Of a DNA stretch of 57,067 nt, positions 1 to 8,670 are shown piece by piece. The stretch comes from Lachnospiraceae bacterium (GTDB taxonomy: Bacteria > Bacillota_A > Clostridia > Lachnospirales > Lachnospiraceae). Under the pieces are notes generated by a model. It had not been told where the DNA came from and made no database searches. It worked only from the letters and a program-made list of their open reading frames with translations. Location of the stretch: NCBI GenBank assembly GCA_017416505.1, contig JAFQCI010000119.1:1-57067 (forward strand), in the 5' to 3' direction. Position 1 is the first letter of the stretch. Each line of letters begins with the position of its first letter. The position numbers were made by a program, and so were the translations under genes.

Positions 1-1850
1 GCTGGAGCATCGTTTACACCATCTCCTGTCATGGAAACAATATTTCCCTTCTTCTGCCATGCGTTTACGATACGAATCTTATTTTCTGGTGAAACACGGG
101 CATATACAGAGATTTTTTCGATATTGGCATCCAATTCTTCCTCTGTCATCTTGTCAAGTTCCATTCCTGTCACAGCCATGTCACCATCTTCAAAAATACC
201 GATTTGTTTTGCAATGGCTGTGGCTGTAAGCTTATGGTCACCGGTAATCATAACAGGACGGATTCCCGCACGTTTTGCATCGGTTACGGCATCTTTTGAT
301 TCTTCCCTTGGAGGATCCATCATGGAAATTAATCCAAGGAAGATATAATCAGATTCTTCTTCTAATGAAAGAGCATGATTTTCCTCTACTTCACGGTAAG
401 CAAATGCTAGGACACGTAATCCCTGCTCAGAAAACTGTAAATTTGTATCTATAATTTTTTGTTTTTCTTCCTCTGTCATAGGAAGGATGCCTTCGGAAGT
501 ACGAATGCTTACAGTTCTGTCTAATAAAACATCCACTGCACCCTTGGTTAAAATGGTTGGAACTCCATGTAACAAATATTTGGTAGACATTAATTTTCTA
601 TCAGAATCAAATGGAATTTCTTCCATACGTGTCATAATGTCTCTTAATTCTTCCTCTGGTAACTTAATATTTCTTGCCATTTCTACAAGAGCATATTCCG
701 TTGGGTCACCGATTCCCTTTCCGTCTACGATTTTGGAGTCGTTGGTTAAAATGGCATCATACAATAAATAACGATGCAACTGATCATGTAAATCTAAATC
801 CTGTGCTGACAATACCTTATTATCAATATAAATTTCCTGTACCGTCATCTTATTTTGAGTTAAAGTTCCTGTCTTATCAGAACAAATAACAGATACACAA
901 CCTAAACTTTCTACTGCCTTTAATTCTTTCATAATGGCATGTTCTTTCGCCATTTTCTGTGTACCCATTGCCTGTACAATGGTAACGATAGAACTTAATG
1001 CTTCCGGTATCGCTGCTACTGCTAATGCTACTGCAAACATTAAGGAATCTAAAACTGTCATATCATTATACAGACTAAGACCAAAGACCAAAATACAAAT
1101 CACTATGATTACGATTGCCAGCTTACTGCTGAATTGGTCTAAACTTACCTGTAAAGGGGTTTTCTTTTCCTTTGTGGCATTCATCATGGAAGCGATTTTA
1201 CCGATTTCCGTATCCATACCGGTTCCGGTTACTACTACAGTAGCACGACCGTATGTAACCAAACTACTGGTATATACCATATTGGTTCTATCTCCCAATG
1301 GTACTTCTTCACTAATCTCTCCATCCATCTTATCGATGTTCGTAGACTCTCCGGTTAAGGAACTTTCATTTACCTGTAAAGAGAAGTTTTCTAAGATTCT
1401 TCCATCTGCCACTACCATGTCTCCGGCTTCCAGGTTGATAATATCTCCTGGGACAACTTCTCTGGATGGAATTTCCATTACTTTTCCATCTCTTACTACC
1501 TTTGCACTTGGTGAAGATAGCATTTTTAGACTTTCCAGTGATTTTTCAGCCTTTTTATGCTGTACTGTTCCCAAAATAGCATTTAAGGTAATAACTGCAA
1601 GAATTACCACAGTACTTTCTACATTGTCAGAAAGCATGGAAATAACCGCTGCAATAATTAAAATAACCACCAGTAAATCTGCAAATTGAGATAAGAAAAC
1701 CTGAAGGGTACTTTTTTTCTTTCCTTCCTGTAAAGCATTTTCACCTTTTTCTTCTAGAAGTTGCTTTGCCCGCTCTTCACTTAAGCCGGCGGTGGTAACA
1801 TTCAGCTGTTCTAACACAGACTGTTTTGATTGTTGATACCATTCTTTCAT
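1..1850 (-). CDS. Cation-transporting P-type ATPase (partial, C-terminus outside window)
   Basis: About 616 N-terminal residues of a P-type ATPase are present; the gene runs off the left edge. The start at 1850 has a GGAGG ribosome-binding site 7 bases upstream. Visible in order: N-terminal cation-ATPase domain, two membrane segments, the actuator motif TGES near residue 165, a PEAL motif in the M4 helix, and the phosphorylation motif DKTGTLTQ near residue 321. By family it would be called a Ca2+-transporting (SERCA/PMCA-like) ATPase. The leader, however, is a yybP-ykoY riboswitch, which senses Mn2+ and often controls metal exporters. I therefore infer Mn2+ (or mixed Ca2+/Mn2+) export across the plasma membrane. 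The fold is certain; the ion is not. Confidence 0.93.
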   Translation of the reverse strand, partial: MKEWYQQSKQSVLEQLNVTTAGLSEERAKQLLEEKGENALQEGKKKSTLQVFLSQFADLLVVILIIAAVISMLSDNVESTVVILAVITLNAILGTVQHKKAEKSLESLKMLSSPSAKVVRDGKVMEIPSREVVPGDIINLEAGDMVVADGRILENFSLQVNESSLTGESTNIDKMDGEISEEVPLGDRTNMVYTSSLVTYGRATVVVTGTGMDTEIGKIASMMNATKEKKTPLQVSLDQFSSKLAIVIIVICILVFGLSLYNDMTVLDSLMFAVALAVAAIPEALSSIVTIVQAMGTQKMAKEHAIMKELKAVESLGCVSVICSDKTGTLTQNKMTVQEIYIDNKVLSAQDLDLHDQLHRYLLYDAILTNDSKIVDGKGIGDPTEYALVEMARNIKLPEEELRDIMTRMEEIPFDSDRKLMSTKYLLHGVPTILTKGAVDVLLDRTVSIRTSEGILPMTEEEKQKIIDTNLQFSEQGLRVLAFAYREVEENHALSLEEESDYIFLGLISMMDPPREESKDAVTDAKRAGIRPVMITGDHKLTATAIAKQIGIFEDGDMAVTGMELDKMTEEELDANIEKISVYARVSPENKIRIVNAWQKKGNIVSMTGDGVNDAP

Positions 1851-1978
1851 ATCGTTTCCTCCTTCTTACTAAAAGCAATGAATACTGGCGGGTTACATAA
1901 GCAACAGCTTCAACTCCATCAGAGTGTGATTTCCACAGAGCGCTTTTTACTTTATGGAATTTTAATTTCCTGTAAAGT

Positions 1979-2112
1979 AAAAAAAGACCTTCAATGTATG
2001 AACAAAATCTTTTGTTCTGATACATTAAAAGTCTCGTAACCTCGTAGGTATGTATTGCCAGGTAATGCTACCGGGTCTGTTGACAACACATTTTAACTAC
2101 TCCCTTTTCAAG
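1979..2112 (-). ncRNA. yybP-ykoY (manganese) riboswitch with intrinsic terminator
   Basis: Read on the minus strand, the leader of the P-type ATPase contains the conserved yybP-ykoY blocks: GGGAGTAG (about 2100-2107), GTCAACA, paired ACCCGGTA/TACCTGG elements, and ACCTACGAGG followed by CGAGACTTT. The 3' side of the closing stem runs into a long hairpin (AGACTTTTAATGTAT pairing with ATACATTGAAGGTCT) ending in seven Ts near 1979-1985, a clear transcription terminator. In this class Mn2+ stabilises the aptamer and favours read-through, turning on metal export. Assignment is by motif recognition, not covariance-model scoring. Confidence 0.85.
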
Positions 2113-2133
2113 TATTCGATTGATTGTTTTTTC

Positions 2134-2162
2134 ATCATACTGAAAAAATATTAAGAAGTCAA
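2134..2162 (-). promoter_or_regulatory. Sigma-A promoter of the riboswitch/P-type ATPase unit
   Basis: Minus-strand TTGACT (2157-2162), a 17-base spacer, then TATGAT (2134-2139). This places the transcript start near 2127, just ahead of the aptamer. Confidence 0.75.
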
Positions 2163-2197
2163 GCATTTTTTTCATCTTAATGATAATTTGTCGTCAA

Positions 2198-4051
2198 CTA
2201 CCCTTGGTTATTTATCCGGTCATTTAGGTCATTTAAATATACCCAGCGTTCCATTTTTTCTTCTAATAGCTGTTCCGTCTCTTCTTTTTCTTTTACAACC
2301 TGATTTAATTTTACAAAATCTGTGGCATTGGCACTGACTTCTTTTTCAAGCCTTTCAATCTTTTCCTCCAGTTTTGCAATGTCTTCATCAATGCTTTCAA
2401 ATTCTCTTTTTTCATTATATGTCATTTTTAGTTTTTCCGTTCTAGGCTTTTGACTTACCTTCTTTCCCTTCTCTTCTGCGTTTTCACTTTCTGAATAAAC
2501 CGTATTTGCCTTACCGATGTTTCCTTTTCCTATGGCTCCTCCCTGAGAATAAAAAGGACTTTTCGCCATATAGTCATCGTAATTTCCTTCGTATTGATTG
2601 ATCTGTATCTGACCGGTAACTGCATCTTTTTCATAAGCAAAAATCCGGTTTGCCATACGATTTAAGAAATAGCGGTCATGGGAAACAGAAATCACGATTC
2701 CTTGGAAAGAATCCAGATAATCCTCTAAAATCATCATGGTAGCGATGTCCAAGTCATTGGTAGGCTCGTCTAAAATCAGTACATTCGGTGCCTCCATCAA
2801 TATTTTTAACAGATAAAGTCTACGCTTTTCCCCACCAGAAAGCCGGTTTATCATTTGGTACTGTAAGGTGCTGTCAAATAAAAAGCGGTTTAGCATCTGG
2901 GTTGCTGTGATTACACCATCTTCTGTTTTTACATATTCCGCTGTTTCCTTAATATAATCTACCACCCTCATATTCTGTGGTAAATGCTCATTTTCCTGTG
3001 AGAAATATCCTATCTTTACCGTCTGACCGATTTCAATAGTTCCACTATCCGGAGTCACTTCTCCCATAATAATCTTCATAAGAGTAGACTTTCCGCAACC
3101 GTTTTCTCCGACAATACCAATTCTGTCATCGGATAAAAAGATATAATTAAAATCTGTGATAATATCCCTTTCTCCATATTTCTTGGACACATGACTTAAT
3201 TCTATGGTCTTATTTCCTAATCTGCTGCTTATGGAATTCATTTCAAGTTTCTGGGTTTCCTTTGGAGCCTCTCTATCCCTTAACTCTTCATATCTTTGAA
3301 TGTGAGCTTTCTGTTTGGTACTTCTGGCTCTTGCTCCACGTTGTATCCACTCTAATTCCACCCGAAGAATACTTTGTCTTTTTCGTTCCGAAGCCATGGC
3401 AATATCTTCCCTTAAAGTCTTCTCTTCCAGGTATTTTTCATAGCCTCCGGTATAACGATAAATTTTTCCTTGGTCGATTTCTGCAATTGAATTACATACC
3501 CTGTCCAGAAAATATCTGTCGTGGGTTACCATAACAAGTGCTGCTTTTGACTTTTTCAGATATTCTTCCAACCAGGAAGCCATGGTACTATCCAAGTGGT
3601 TGGTAGGTTCATCCAAAATTAAAATATCGCAGTTACTTAATAGTGTTGCCGCAAGAGCAACCCTTTTCCTCTGCCCGCCGGAAAGGTTATCTACCCTTTG
3701 TTCGTAATCCTGAAAACCAAGAATATTTAAGATATTCTTAGCCTCCCCTTCCACACTCCAATGATTGTGTTCCGCGCTATTTTTTGAGATAACATAATCA
3801 TATATGGTAATTCCCTTTTCAAACTCAGGATTTTGCGGAAGGTAGTTGATTTTCACCTTGTTTGCCTTTACGACTTCTCCTTCGTCTGTATCCATAATTC
3901 CTGCTAACATTTTAAGAAGTGTTGATTTTCCCGTTCCATTTACTCCAATCACACCAATCTTTTCTCCCTCGTTGATGGAAAAATCCGTATCCTTAAATAA
4001 TACTTTGTCTGTAATGGATTTTGAAAAATTCTTTATAGTAAGTAAATTCAT
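2198..4051 (-). CDS. ABC-F family ATPase
   Basis: A soluble protein of about 617 residues with two ABC nucleotide-binding domains and no membrane segments. Domain 1 has Walker A GVNGTGKST (about residue 36), signature LSGGQ and Walker B ILILDEPTNHLD. The interdomain linker contains ARSTKQKAHIQRYEEL, typical of ABC-F proteins. Domain 2 has GENGCGKST, LSGGEKRR and VLILDEPTNDLD. A charged coiled-coil C-terminal extension (EKIERLEKEV) resembles Uup/EttA-group members. ABC-F proteins act on ribosomes (translation factors or antibiotic protection); which role applies here cannot be told. ATG at 4051 is used; a GTG three codons upstream (4060) is an alternative. Confidence 0.93.
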   Translation of the reverse strand: MNLLTIKNFSKSITDKVLFKDTDFSINEGEKIGVIGVNGTGKSTLLKMLAGIMDTDEGEVVKANKVKINYLPQNPEFEKGITIYDYVISKNSAEHNHWSVEGEAKNILNILGFQDYEQRVDNLSGGQRKRVALAATLLSNCDILILDEPTNHLDSTMASWLEEYLKKSKAALVMVTHDRYFLDRVCNSIAEIDQGKIYRYTGGYEKYLEEKTLREDIAMASERKRQSILRVELEWIQRGARARSTKQKAHIQRYEELRDREAPKETQKLEMNSISSRLGNKTIELSHVSKKYGERDIITDFNYIFLSDDRIGIVGENGCGKSTLMKIIMGEVTPDSGTIEIGQTVKIGYFSQENEHLPQNMRVVDYIKETAEYVKTEDGVITATQMLNRFLFDSTLQYQMINRLSGGEKRRLYLLKILMEAPNVLILDEPTNDLDIATMMILEDYLDSFQGIVISVSHDRYFLNRMANRIFAYEKDAVTGQIQINQYEGNYDDYMAKSPFYSQGGAIGKGNIGKANTVYSESENAEEKGKKVSQKPRTEKLKMTYNEKREFESIDEDIAKLEEKIERLEKEVSANATDFVKLNQVVKEKEETEQLLEEKMERWVYLNDLNDRINNQG

Positions 4052-4120
4052 CCTTTTCACCGTTTCCCTTTTCTAAGCATGATATTAGTATAGCATAAAG
4101 TTTTTCTTTTTCATAGTTCC

Positions 4121-4777
4121 TTACTTTGAAATAATCTCTAAAGAATCCTCCATAACCTTACATTCCAAAAACAAAAACTGAACCCCAGCTTCTTTTGCCT
4201 CTTCCCAGGCCTCTCCAAAGGCTTTGTGAGTATTCACATTTGCCCGTACTTCTCTTATCCCTTCCATCTGAATCACGAAAGCAACCATGCAATGATACCC
4301 GTCTTTTGCTGCCTTGGTTAATTCCTTAAGATGTTTCACGCCCCGCTCCGTAGGAGCATCTGGAAAATATCCCACCTTATCTATCTCTAAAGTACAACCT
4401 TTTACTTCCATAAGGTATTTTTCATTCCCTTTTTCCATATAAAAATCAATTCTGGATTCTCCATAAGTATATTCCGGTTTTATATAGGTATAATCCTGTT
4501 TTTCTAACCATTCCTTTACCACTTTGTTTGGTGCCTGGCTGTCGATATTTACCCAACCAATTCCATCTTTATATACACAAACCAAATCATATTTGGTTTT
4601 TCGTTTCGCTTGGTCTGCCACTTCCAAAATCACTTTACTTCCCGGAAGAAGCAGTTCTTTACAACGCCCGGTATTTTTCACATGAACCGTTTCTAATTTA
4701 TCTTCTATCCACACATTTGCAATAAAACGGTTGGGTCTGCTCTGAAAAATTCCTGGTACTATTTTTTTATATTTCAT
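4121..4777 (-). CDS. sfsA: SfsA family DNA-binding/nuclease protein
   Basis: A 218-residue SfsA homologue with the family's conserved stretches: FxSRPNRFxA near the N-terminus, HVKNTGRCKELL, SRIDFYME, LMEVKGCTLE and the block FPDAPTERGVKHLKEL. E. coli SfsA was first described as a sugar-fermentation stimulator and is now regarded as a DNA-binding protein with a PD-(D/E)XK-like fold; the D and ExK acidic/lysine residues are visible. I place the start at 4777 because AGGAGC lies 7 bases upstream. The open frame extends 7 codons further but lacks a ribosome site. Its 5' end is antisense to a toxin-like hydrophobic reading frame. Confidence 0.9.
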   Translation of the reverse strand: MKYKKIVPGIFQSRPNRFIANVWIEDKLETVHVKNTGRCKELLLPGSKVILEVADQAKRKTKYDLVCVYKDGIGWVNIDSQAPNKVVKEWLEKQDYTYIKPEYTYGESRIDFYMEKGNEKYLMEVKGCTLEIDKVGYFPDAPTERGVKHLKELTKAAKDGYHCMVAFVIQMEGIREVRANVNTHKAFGEAWEEAKEAGVQFLFLECKVMEDSLEIISK

Positions 4778-4857
4778 TGATATTGCTCCTTGTAACATTG
4801 GTATTGGTTATTTTTGCAATACTTACATACCTTGATGACCATCAAAATAGAAAATAA
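4777..4857 (+). other. Possible type I toxin-like hydrophobic peptide (remnant or non-AUG start)
   Basis: A plus-strand frame ending at the TAA at 4855-4857 encodes a hydrophobic stretch ending in ILTYLDDHQNRK. This resembles the C-termini of the small 'putative holin-like toxin' peptides of Firmicutes type I systems (one membrane helix, then a charged tail). No ATG is present; TTG codons at 4777 and 4783 could start it, and the 5' part overlaps sfsA in antisense. The stop codon is followed at once by a strong hairpin, as usual for these loci. It may be a decayed copy. Confidence 0.4.
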
Positions 4858-4968
4858 GCTGCCCTCTACCAGCAATAGAGGACAGCTCGTAACTTAAAAT
4901 TACTTTTGTTCCGAAGTTGCAATCATCGAACAAGCCTATGTTCTTTGATCTCTTCTAAAATAATTATA
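4851..4968 (-). ncRNA. Candidate small antisense RNA (type I antitoxin-like)
   Basis: A minus-strand promoter is visible: TTGCAA (4986-4991), 17-base spacer, TATAAT (4963-4968). About 70 bases downstream a 12-bp stem with one mismatch (AGCTGTCCTCTA ... TAGAGGGCAGCT) is followed by TTATTTTC, a likely terminator. The predicted RNA of roughly 100 nt overlaps the 3' end of the toxin-like frame, the geometry of convergent type I antitoxins. No expression data are available. Confidence 0.45.
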
Positions 4969-5084
4969 AACGAACCTTGCTTAAATTGCAAGTAATAGTT
5001 ATTGGCAGATGCCTAATAATCGACATCTGCCATTTTCAATTATCCGTTATTTTTCACACATATAGGGAATCTCCCTAGTCAAAT

Positions 5085-5705
5085 TTATTCTAGCAATCTG
5101 GCTTTTAGCTCATCTGCTTTTTTATCTTTCCATTCACTACATATATCAATTCTTTTTTGGATGATTGGAAACATAGCATGTGCCTTCGCATCTGCCACCT
5201 CTAATTCCATCAGATTCTTAAAGGTTACTATATCTACCATATCCAAATGCCTCTTAAGGTGGTTTTCTCTAATTGTTACAAGGTCATCATGATATTTTAC
5301 GTAGTACAGCAATCGTTCCATATCCTCTTGACTAAAACTCACACCTTTTGAGCTCAAATAAGGAATAACCTCTTCTCGCACAATTTGCTCACTTTTATTC
5401 TGATGACCATAATAATGCGAATAACTATCATCCGGTTTATTCCCTTTACACCTGCTTAATGGCTTACCAATGTCATGTAGCAAGGCAGCAAGAAACAACA
5501 TATCATCCTCTATTTTACCATCAATTCCAAGTACCGTATGTACACAATGCATCCACAAGTCGTACGGATGATATTGGCTATTTTGATCATAATCAAACAT
5601 CACTCTAATCGCAGGCATCCACGCTGCGAGTTCTTCCCTCTTAATATTGATTTCTTCTGCTGTCTTGCTAAATCTTAATAACTTTATTACTTCTTCCCAC
5701 AACAT
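5085..5705 (-). CDS. HD-domain phosphohydrolase
   Basis: A 206-residue soluble protein carrying an HD metal-binding domain: H in WMHCVHT, the HD doublet in LLHDIGKP, a further H in YYGHQNKS and a later YHDD. This layout matches stand-alone HD proteins related to the HD domain of tRNA nucleotidyltransferases; the substrate is unknown. GGAGGG upstream supports the ATG at 5705. The start lies 1 base from the stop of the membrane-protein gene upstream, so the two are probably cotranscribed. Confidence 0.8.
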   Translation of the reverse strand: MLWEEVIKLLRFSKTAEEINIKREELAAWMPAIRVMFDYDQNSQYHPYDLWMHCVHTVLGIDGKIEDDMLFLAALLHDIGKPLSRCKGNKPDDSYSHYYGHQNKSEQIVREEVIPYLSSKGVSFSQEDMERLLYYVKYHDDLVTIRENHLKRHLDMVDIVTFKNLMELEVADAKAHAMFPIIQKRIDICSEWKDKKADELKARLLE

Positions 5706-5706
5706 T

Positions 5707-6387
5707 TCATTTTCCCTCCATTTTGTCCAAATATTTCACAAGCACACCCTTTGTAAGCCCTATACTGTTAGCAGGCAAAAAGAAATTTTTTAAATAATCT
5801 GTGATTGGGTTATCCTTGTATTTTGACGCCGACGCAGCAAGTTCACGATAAATATTTTTAACGAAAGAACCATTTTTTAAGACAATGTTAAAGATATAAT
5901 ATCTTTCATACGATTTTAACCCGGAATGATATTCAAATTTAAATTCTTCTATTTCTTTCTTAGGAATGAGCTGTCCATTAAAGTAAAAATAATTTTTTGA
6001 TTCTAAAAAACGATGTTTCTTTTCTCTTTCCTCTAAAATTGGAATATAATTTTTAAATTCTTCTGTTTTTAAAATTTCTTTTGTCATTTCTTCTGTTATG
6101 GTTTTATATGTTCCAGGAAATAAGTATTTTCTCCATTTCATTAATCCAGATGTAATCGGAATTATGAATATTGTTATAAATATATACCCTACACCAAAAG
6201 AAAACATCTCAAAAGCATCTTCCGGATTTTTAAAATCAGCCAGTCCATAAAAATATCCTGCTCCTATGAGGGTAAGCATAATTGCAACTATCATATATAT
6301 ACGATATAGAAAGGTATATATAATCTCATGTGTTCGTCTAAAATTAATATGAAATAATTTTAGTTTTGTAAATAAATTTAGTTTCAT
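5707..6387 (-). CDS. Hypothetical membrane protein
   Basis: 226 residues, family not recognised. The N-terminus has two clear membrane helices (about residues 25-50, starting IYTFLYRIYMIVAIML, and 62-85, SFGVGYIFITIFIIPI), followed by a basic loop and a mostly soluble, charged C-terminal domain (about residues 90-226) with FKFEYHSGLKSYERYYIFNIVL. The shape recalls YcxB-like membrane proteins, without a firm match. It ends 1 base before the HD-domain gene. AAGGTGG upstream serves as ribosome site. Confidence 0.6.
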   Translation of the reverse strand: MKLNLFTKLKLFHINFRRTHEIIYTFLYRIYMIVAIMLTLIGAGYFYGLADFKNPEDAFEMFSFGVGYIFITIFIIPITSGLMKWRKYLFPGTYKTITEEMTKEILKTEEFKNYIPILEEREKKHRFLESKNYFYFNGQLIPKKEIEEFKFEYHSGLKSYERYYIFNIVLKNGSFVKNIYRELAASASKYKDNPITDYLKNFFLPANSIGLTKGVLVKYLDKMEGK

Positions 6388-6457
6388 TAGTTACCACCTT
6401 TTTTATCATTTTAAATCCATGAATTATTATCATCCCTTGCCTCTCCACAGTCATCAT

Positions 6458-6497
6458 AAAAAATCACCCAATTTACATCATCATAAACTGAGTGACT
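6458..6497 (-). terminator. Intrinsic terminator
   Basis: On the minus strand, AGTCACTCAGTTTA pairs with TAAATTGGGTGATT over 14 bp using three G-U pairs, loop TGATGATG, then a T run. It closes the unit containing 6522-7663. Confidence 0.7.
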
Positions 6498-6521
6498 CTC
6501 CACATTTTATACTTTTTTCTT

Positions 6522-6728
6522 TTAAGGTTTTCTCTCTGGTAATTCCGGGTACATTTCTTCCACCATATTCTGCATCGCGGTTCTATCATCCCAAATGGTT
6601 ACCGTCAACATAAGTTTTGCACCCTCATATGGTGGTTCAGGTTTGCTATCCGGCATAAATTTCTTACTGGCCTCTTTAATCTTTACAAAAAAACACTGCC
6701 AAAAATACCGCCCAGATACATTTATATC
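6522..6728 (-). pseudogene. Fragment of an unrecognised gene, frameshifted
   Basis: An open minus-strand frame without a usable start ends in IWDDRTAMQNMVEEMYPELPERKP at the TAA 6522-6524. A short ATG frame just upstream (MYLGGIFGSVFF) would join it if the run of seven Ts (6687-6693 on the plus strand) had eight. This suggests a one-base loss in a homopolymer. Function unknown. It lies downstream of another broken gene in the same unit. Confidence 0.4.
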
Positions 6729-6748
6729 CTATAGCCAAATCTATCATT

Positions 6749-7027
6749 TTACAAATTCCAGAATAATCTACTGTCAATATCACTTAATTTGCTATGAATA
6801 TTATTCAGTTGTATATTCTGATATTCAATTTCCTTTAATGCTAAAATCTGTTGTTGAACCAAGAATTCCTGAGCTGATTCCATTTTTTTCTGATGCACAT
6901 AATTATCATACAAAATCACTGCTTCCTTTAATGTCTCTGCCTTCTGATTGAAAAAACTTCTAAAGAAATATTCAATCGCTTCACTATACCTATAATCGGG
7001 CGGAACAAATGACAATGGTCCGCTCAA
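6749..7027 (-). pseudogene. C-terminal continuation of the 7028-7615 gene, cut off by an in-frame stop
   Basis: This frame is exactly contiguous with the preceding membrane-protein gene: that gene ends ...IPIMIE, a TAA follows (7028-7030), and the same frame continues SGPLSFVPPDYRYSEAIEY for about 92 codons. Its only starts are TTG codons without a ribosome site. It is best explained as the soluble, helical tail of a protein of about 290 residues broken by a nonsense mutation. Reinitiation at TTG 7027 is a less likely alternative. Confidence 0.55.
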
Positions 7028-7615
7028 TTACTCAATCATTATAGGAATCTGCTGATTCAACTCCACCAATTCTTCTTTTCCTGATTTTATCACGCATTTT
7101 GCTCTTATCACGCCAATAATCGTTACTAAAACACCAACTACAAACATAATCGGTAGCAAAACAATTACATTAGGCATAAGTAAGAATTCTACAAACCCCA
7201 ACAATATAAGAAAAATAAATTTCAATAACAAGCTATCTATGCTTGTTCCCCAGCCCACCATCATATTGGATATAGGTAAATCCTCGTACCAGTTAATATA
7301 GGCACTTGCAAATTTCACTCCATCCTCCAACTTGACCAAATTTCCTGCAACCCAGAATACAATCAAAAATGGAATGGCAAATGCTACTGTCCAACCGATT
7401 GCATAAATAAACGGTGTGATGAAACATACCCCTATGGTTTCCTTTGCCTCTGCAATAGCTTCCTCTTGTTTTTGTTGTCTTTCACAGGCATTTTCAAGTT
7501 CTTTCATTGGATTGACTAATCTACCATACAACTGAAAAACATCCGCATCCGTTATTTGAAGTACTCCTTCCGTTTGTTGTGACAAATTTATCTCATTTGT
7601 ACTATCTAATTCCAT
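7028..7615 (-). CDS. Hypothetical membrane protein, N-terminal part (truncated by in-frame TAA)
   Basis: About 195 residues; the start is placed at 7615 because AGGGGA lies just upstream (the frame is open to 7663). The N-terminal 70 residues are charged and helical (ENACERQQKQEEAIAEAKE). One long membrane segment follows (FITPFIYAIGWTVAFAIPFL), then a second hydrophobic region of one or two helices (LLKFIFLILLGFVEFLLMP, IVLLPIMFVVGVLVTIIGVI). The reading frame continues past the stop into 6749-7027. Family not recognised. Confidence 0.6.
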   Translation of the reverse strand: MELDSTNEINLSQQTEGVLQITDADVFQLYGRLVNPMKELENACERQQKQEEAIAEAKETIGVCFITPFIYAIGWTVAFAIPFLIVFWVAGNLVKLEDGVKFASAYINWYEDLPISNMMVGWGTSIDSLLLKFIFLILLGFVEFLLMPNVIVLLPIMFVVGVLVTIIGVIRAKCVIKSGKEELVELNQQIPIMIE

Positions 7616-7728
7616 CTCTCTTTCCCCTTGCTTCCCGTAGTCCATCTCGTTACTACATTTCAATTAATTTTATTCCTACAGTATTATATTACATTCCCAA
7701 CTATTCGTCAATAAACGCCAACAGCATG

Positions 7729-8187
7729 CTATTGTCCAAGATATAAATTAATCGCCTCTACTTCCTTTTTCGTTATCTTATATCCTACCACAGACATTAT
7801 GATATAGGTAGCTATAAAACCTGAGATGGTTCCATAAAACGCCTGTGGGTAACGATTTAACTGCCAGATAAACACTACAATAGGGACCCAGAAAATACCT
7901 GTTAATATACAATATATGAGATTTTGCAATACAAACCCTATCTCTGGCTTTTCATAAATAAATGTCATGGCAGAAAAAACTGCTCCAATTACACCATAAA
8001 GCAGAATATTTACTTCTACCGCAATCCTTTCCGAAGGAAACAGTGCAACATATTCCGGAGAAAGTGGCGAAAAATCCTCCATTCCTGTCACCATTCGTAC
8101 CACTATTTCTATCATTAGATTCATAAATGCCCCACAGACAGCAGATATACAAAAACTACAGAAACTACGTTTTAATACCTCTTTCAT
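7729..8187 (-). CDS. DUF3021 family membrane protein
   Basis: 152 residues with four predicted membrane helices, matching the DUF3021 pattern: short basic N-terminus, helix, SERIAVEVNILLYGVIGAVF, a helix pair, and a final helix ending YKITKKEVEAINLYL. DUF3021 proteins are typically encoded directly after a LytTR regulator and are thought to modulate it. Here the LytTR gene ends 16 bases upstream, and an ABC transporter precedes that, so this is the last gene of a four-gene operon. Confidence 0.8.
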   Translation of the reverse strand: MKEVLKRSFCSFCISAVCGAFMNLMIEIVVRMVTGMEDFSPLSPEYVALFPSERIAVEVNILLYGVIGAVFSAMTFIYEKPEIGFVLQNLIYCILTGIFWVPIVVFIWQLNRYPQAFYGTISGFIATYIIMSVVGYKITKKEVEAINLYLGQ

Positions 8188-8203
8188 CTTATTTTTCTCC
8201 CTT

Positions 8204-8659
8204 CTAACTTATCCCTAATGCTTTCTTTAATCGACCTACATTTCTTCTGGATGTGTAGGTTTCTCTGCCATTAAACAGAATAATTTTAATGGTTCCTGTA
8301 AGACTTAAATCTAATTTTTTTATCTTCTTAAGGTTCACAATTTCTGATTTTGAAATGCGTATAAACCTTGTATCCTCCAGCATTTCCTCTAATTCATATA
8401 ATTTATTGGAAATACTGTAAACACCCCTTTCGTCTTCGGCAAATACTTTCTGCCCCTCGGCATAAAAACATATCATTCCATTCAATGTCAATACACATTT
8501 TTCCCCTCGTTCATCCGTACCAACGATAGAATCATTCATCCACTGGTCTAATTCCTTCACCAGAGCAGACACTTCCTGATTCATTTCATTGTTACAAACA
8601 TGTATTTCCATTGTTTTAAATGCTTTATCAATACAGGCCTTTATCTTCATAGTTTTCAT
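8204..8659 (-). CDS. LytTR family DNA-binding transcriptional regulator
   Basis: 151 residues; the C-terminal half is a LytTR DNA-binding domain (RGVYSISNKLYELEEML, FIRISKSEIVNLKKIKKL, LFNGRETYTSRRN). There is no receiver domain; the N-terminal 50 residues form a short helical region, as in LytTR/DUF3021 pairs. GGGAAAGG precedes the ATG at 8659. It probably controls its own operon; a pair of CCGTTT repeats sits in the operon promoter at 10242-10259. Confidence 0.88.
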   Translation of the reverse strand: MKTMKIKACIDKAFKTMEIHVCNNEMNQEVSALVKELDQWMNDSIVGTDERGEKCVLTLNGMICFYAEGQKVFAEDERGVYSISNKLYELEEMLEDTRFIRISKSEIVNLKKIKKLDLSLTGTIKIILFNGRETYTSRRNVGRLKKALGIS

Positions 8660-8670
8660 AACCTTTCCCG

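Noticed and set aside
934..1689. Long plus-strand open frame of 251 codons
   Set aside because: It is the antisense shadow of the P-type ATPase, whose minus-strand frame carries TGES and DKTGTLTQ; no ribosome site or family match on the plus strand.
5003..5032. Hairpin TGGCAGATG/CATCTGCCA downstream of the HD-domain gene
   Set aside because: The stem is good, but no clear T run on the minus strand; it may be a weak terminator, so it was not listed as one.
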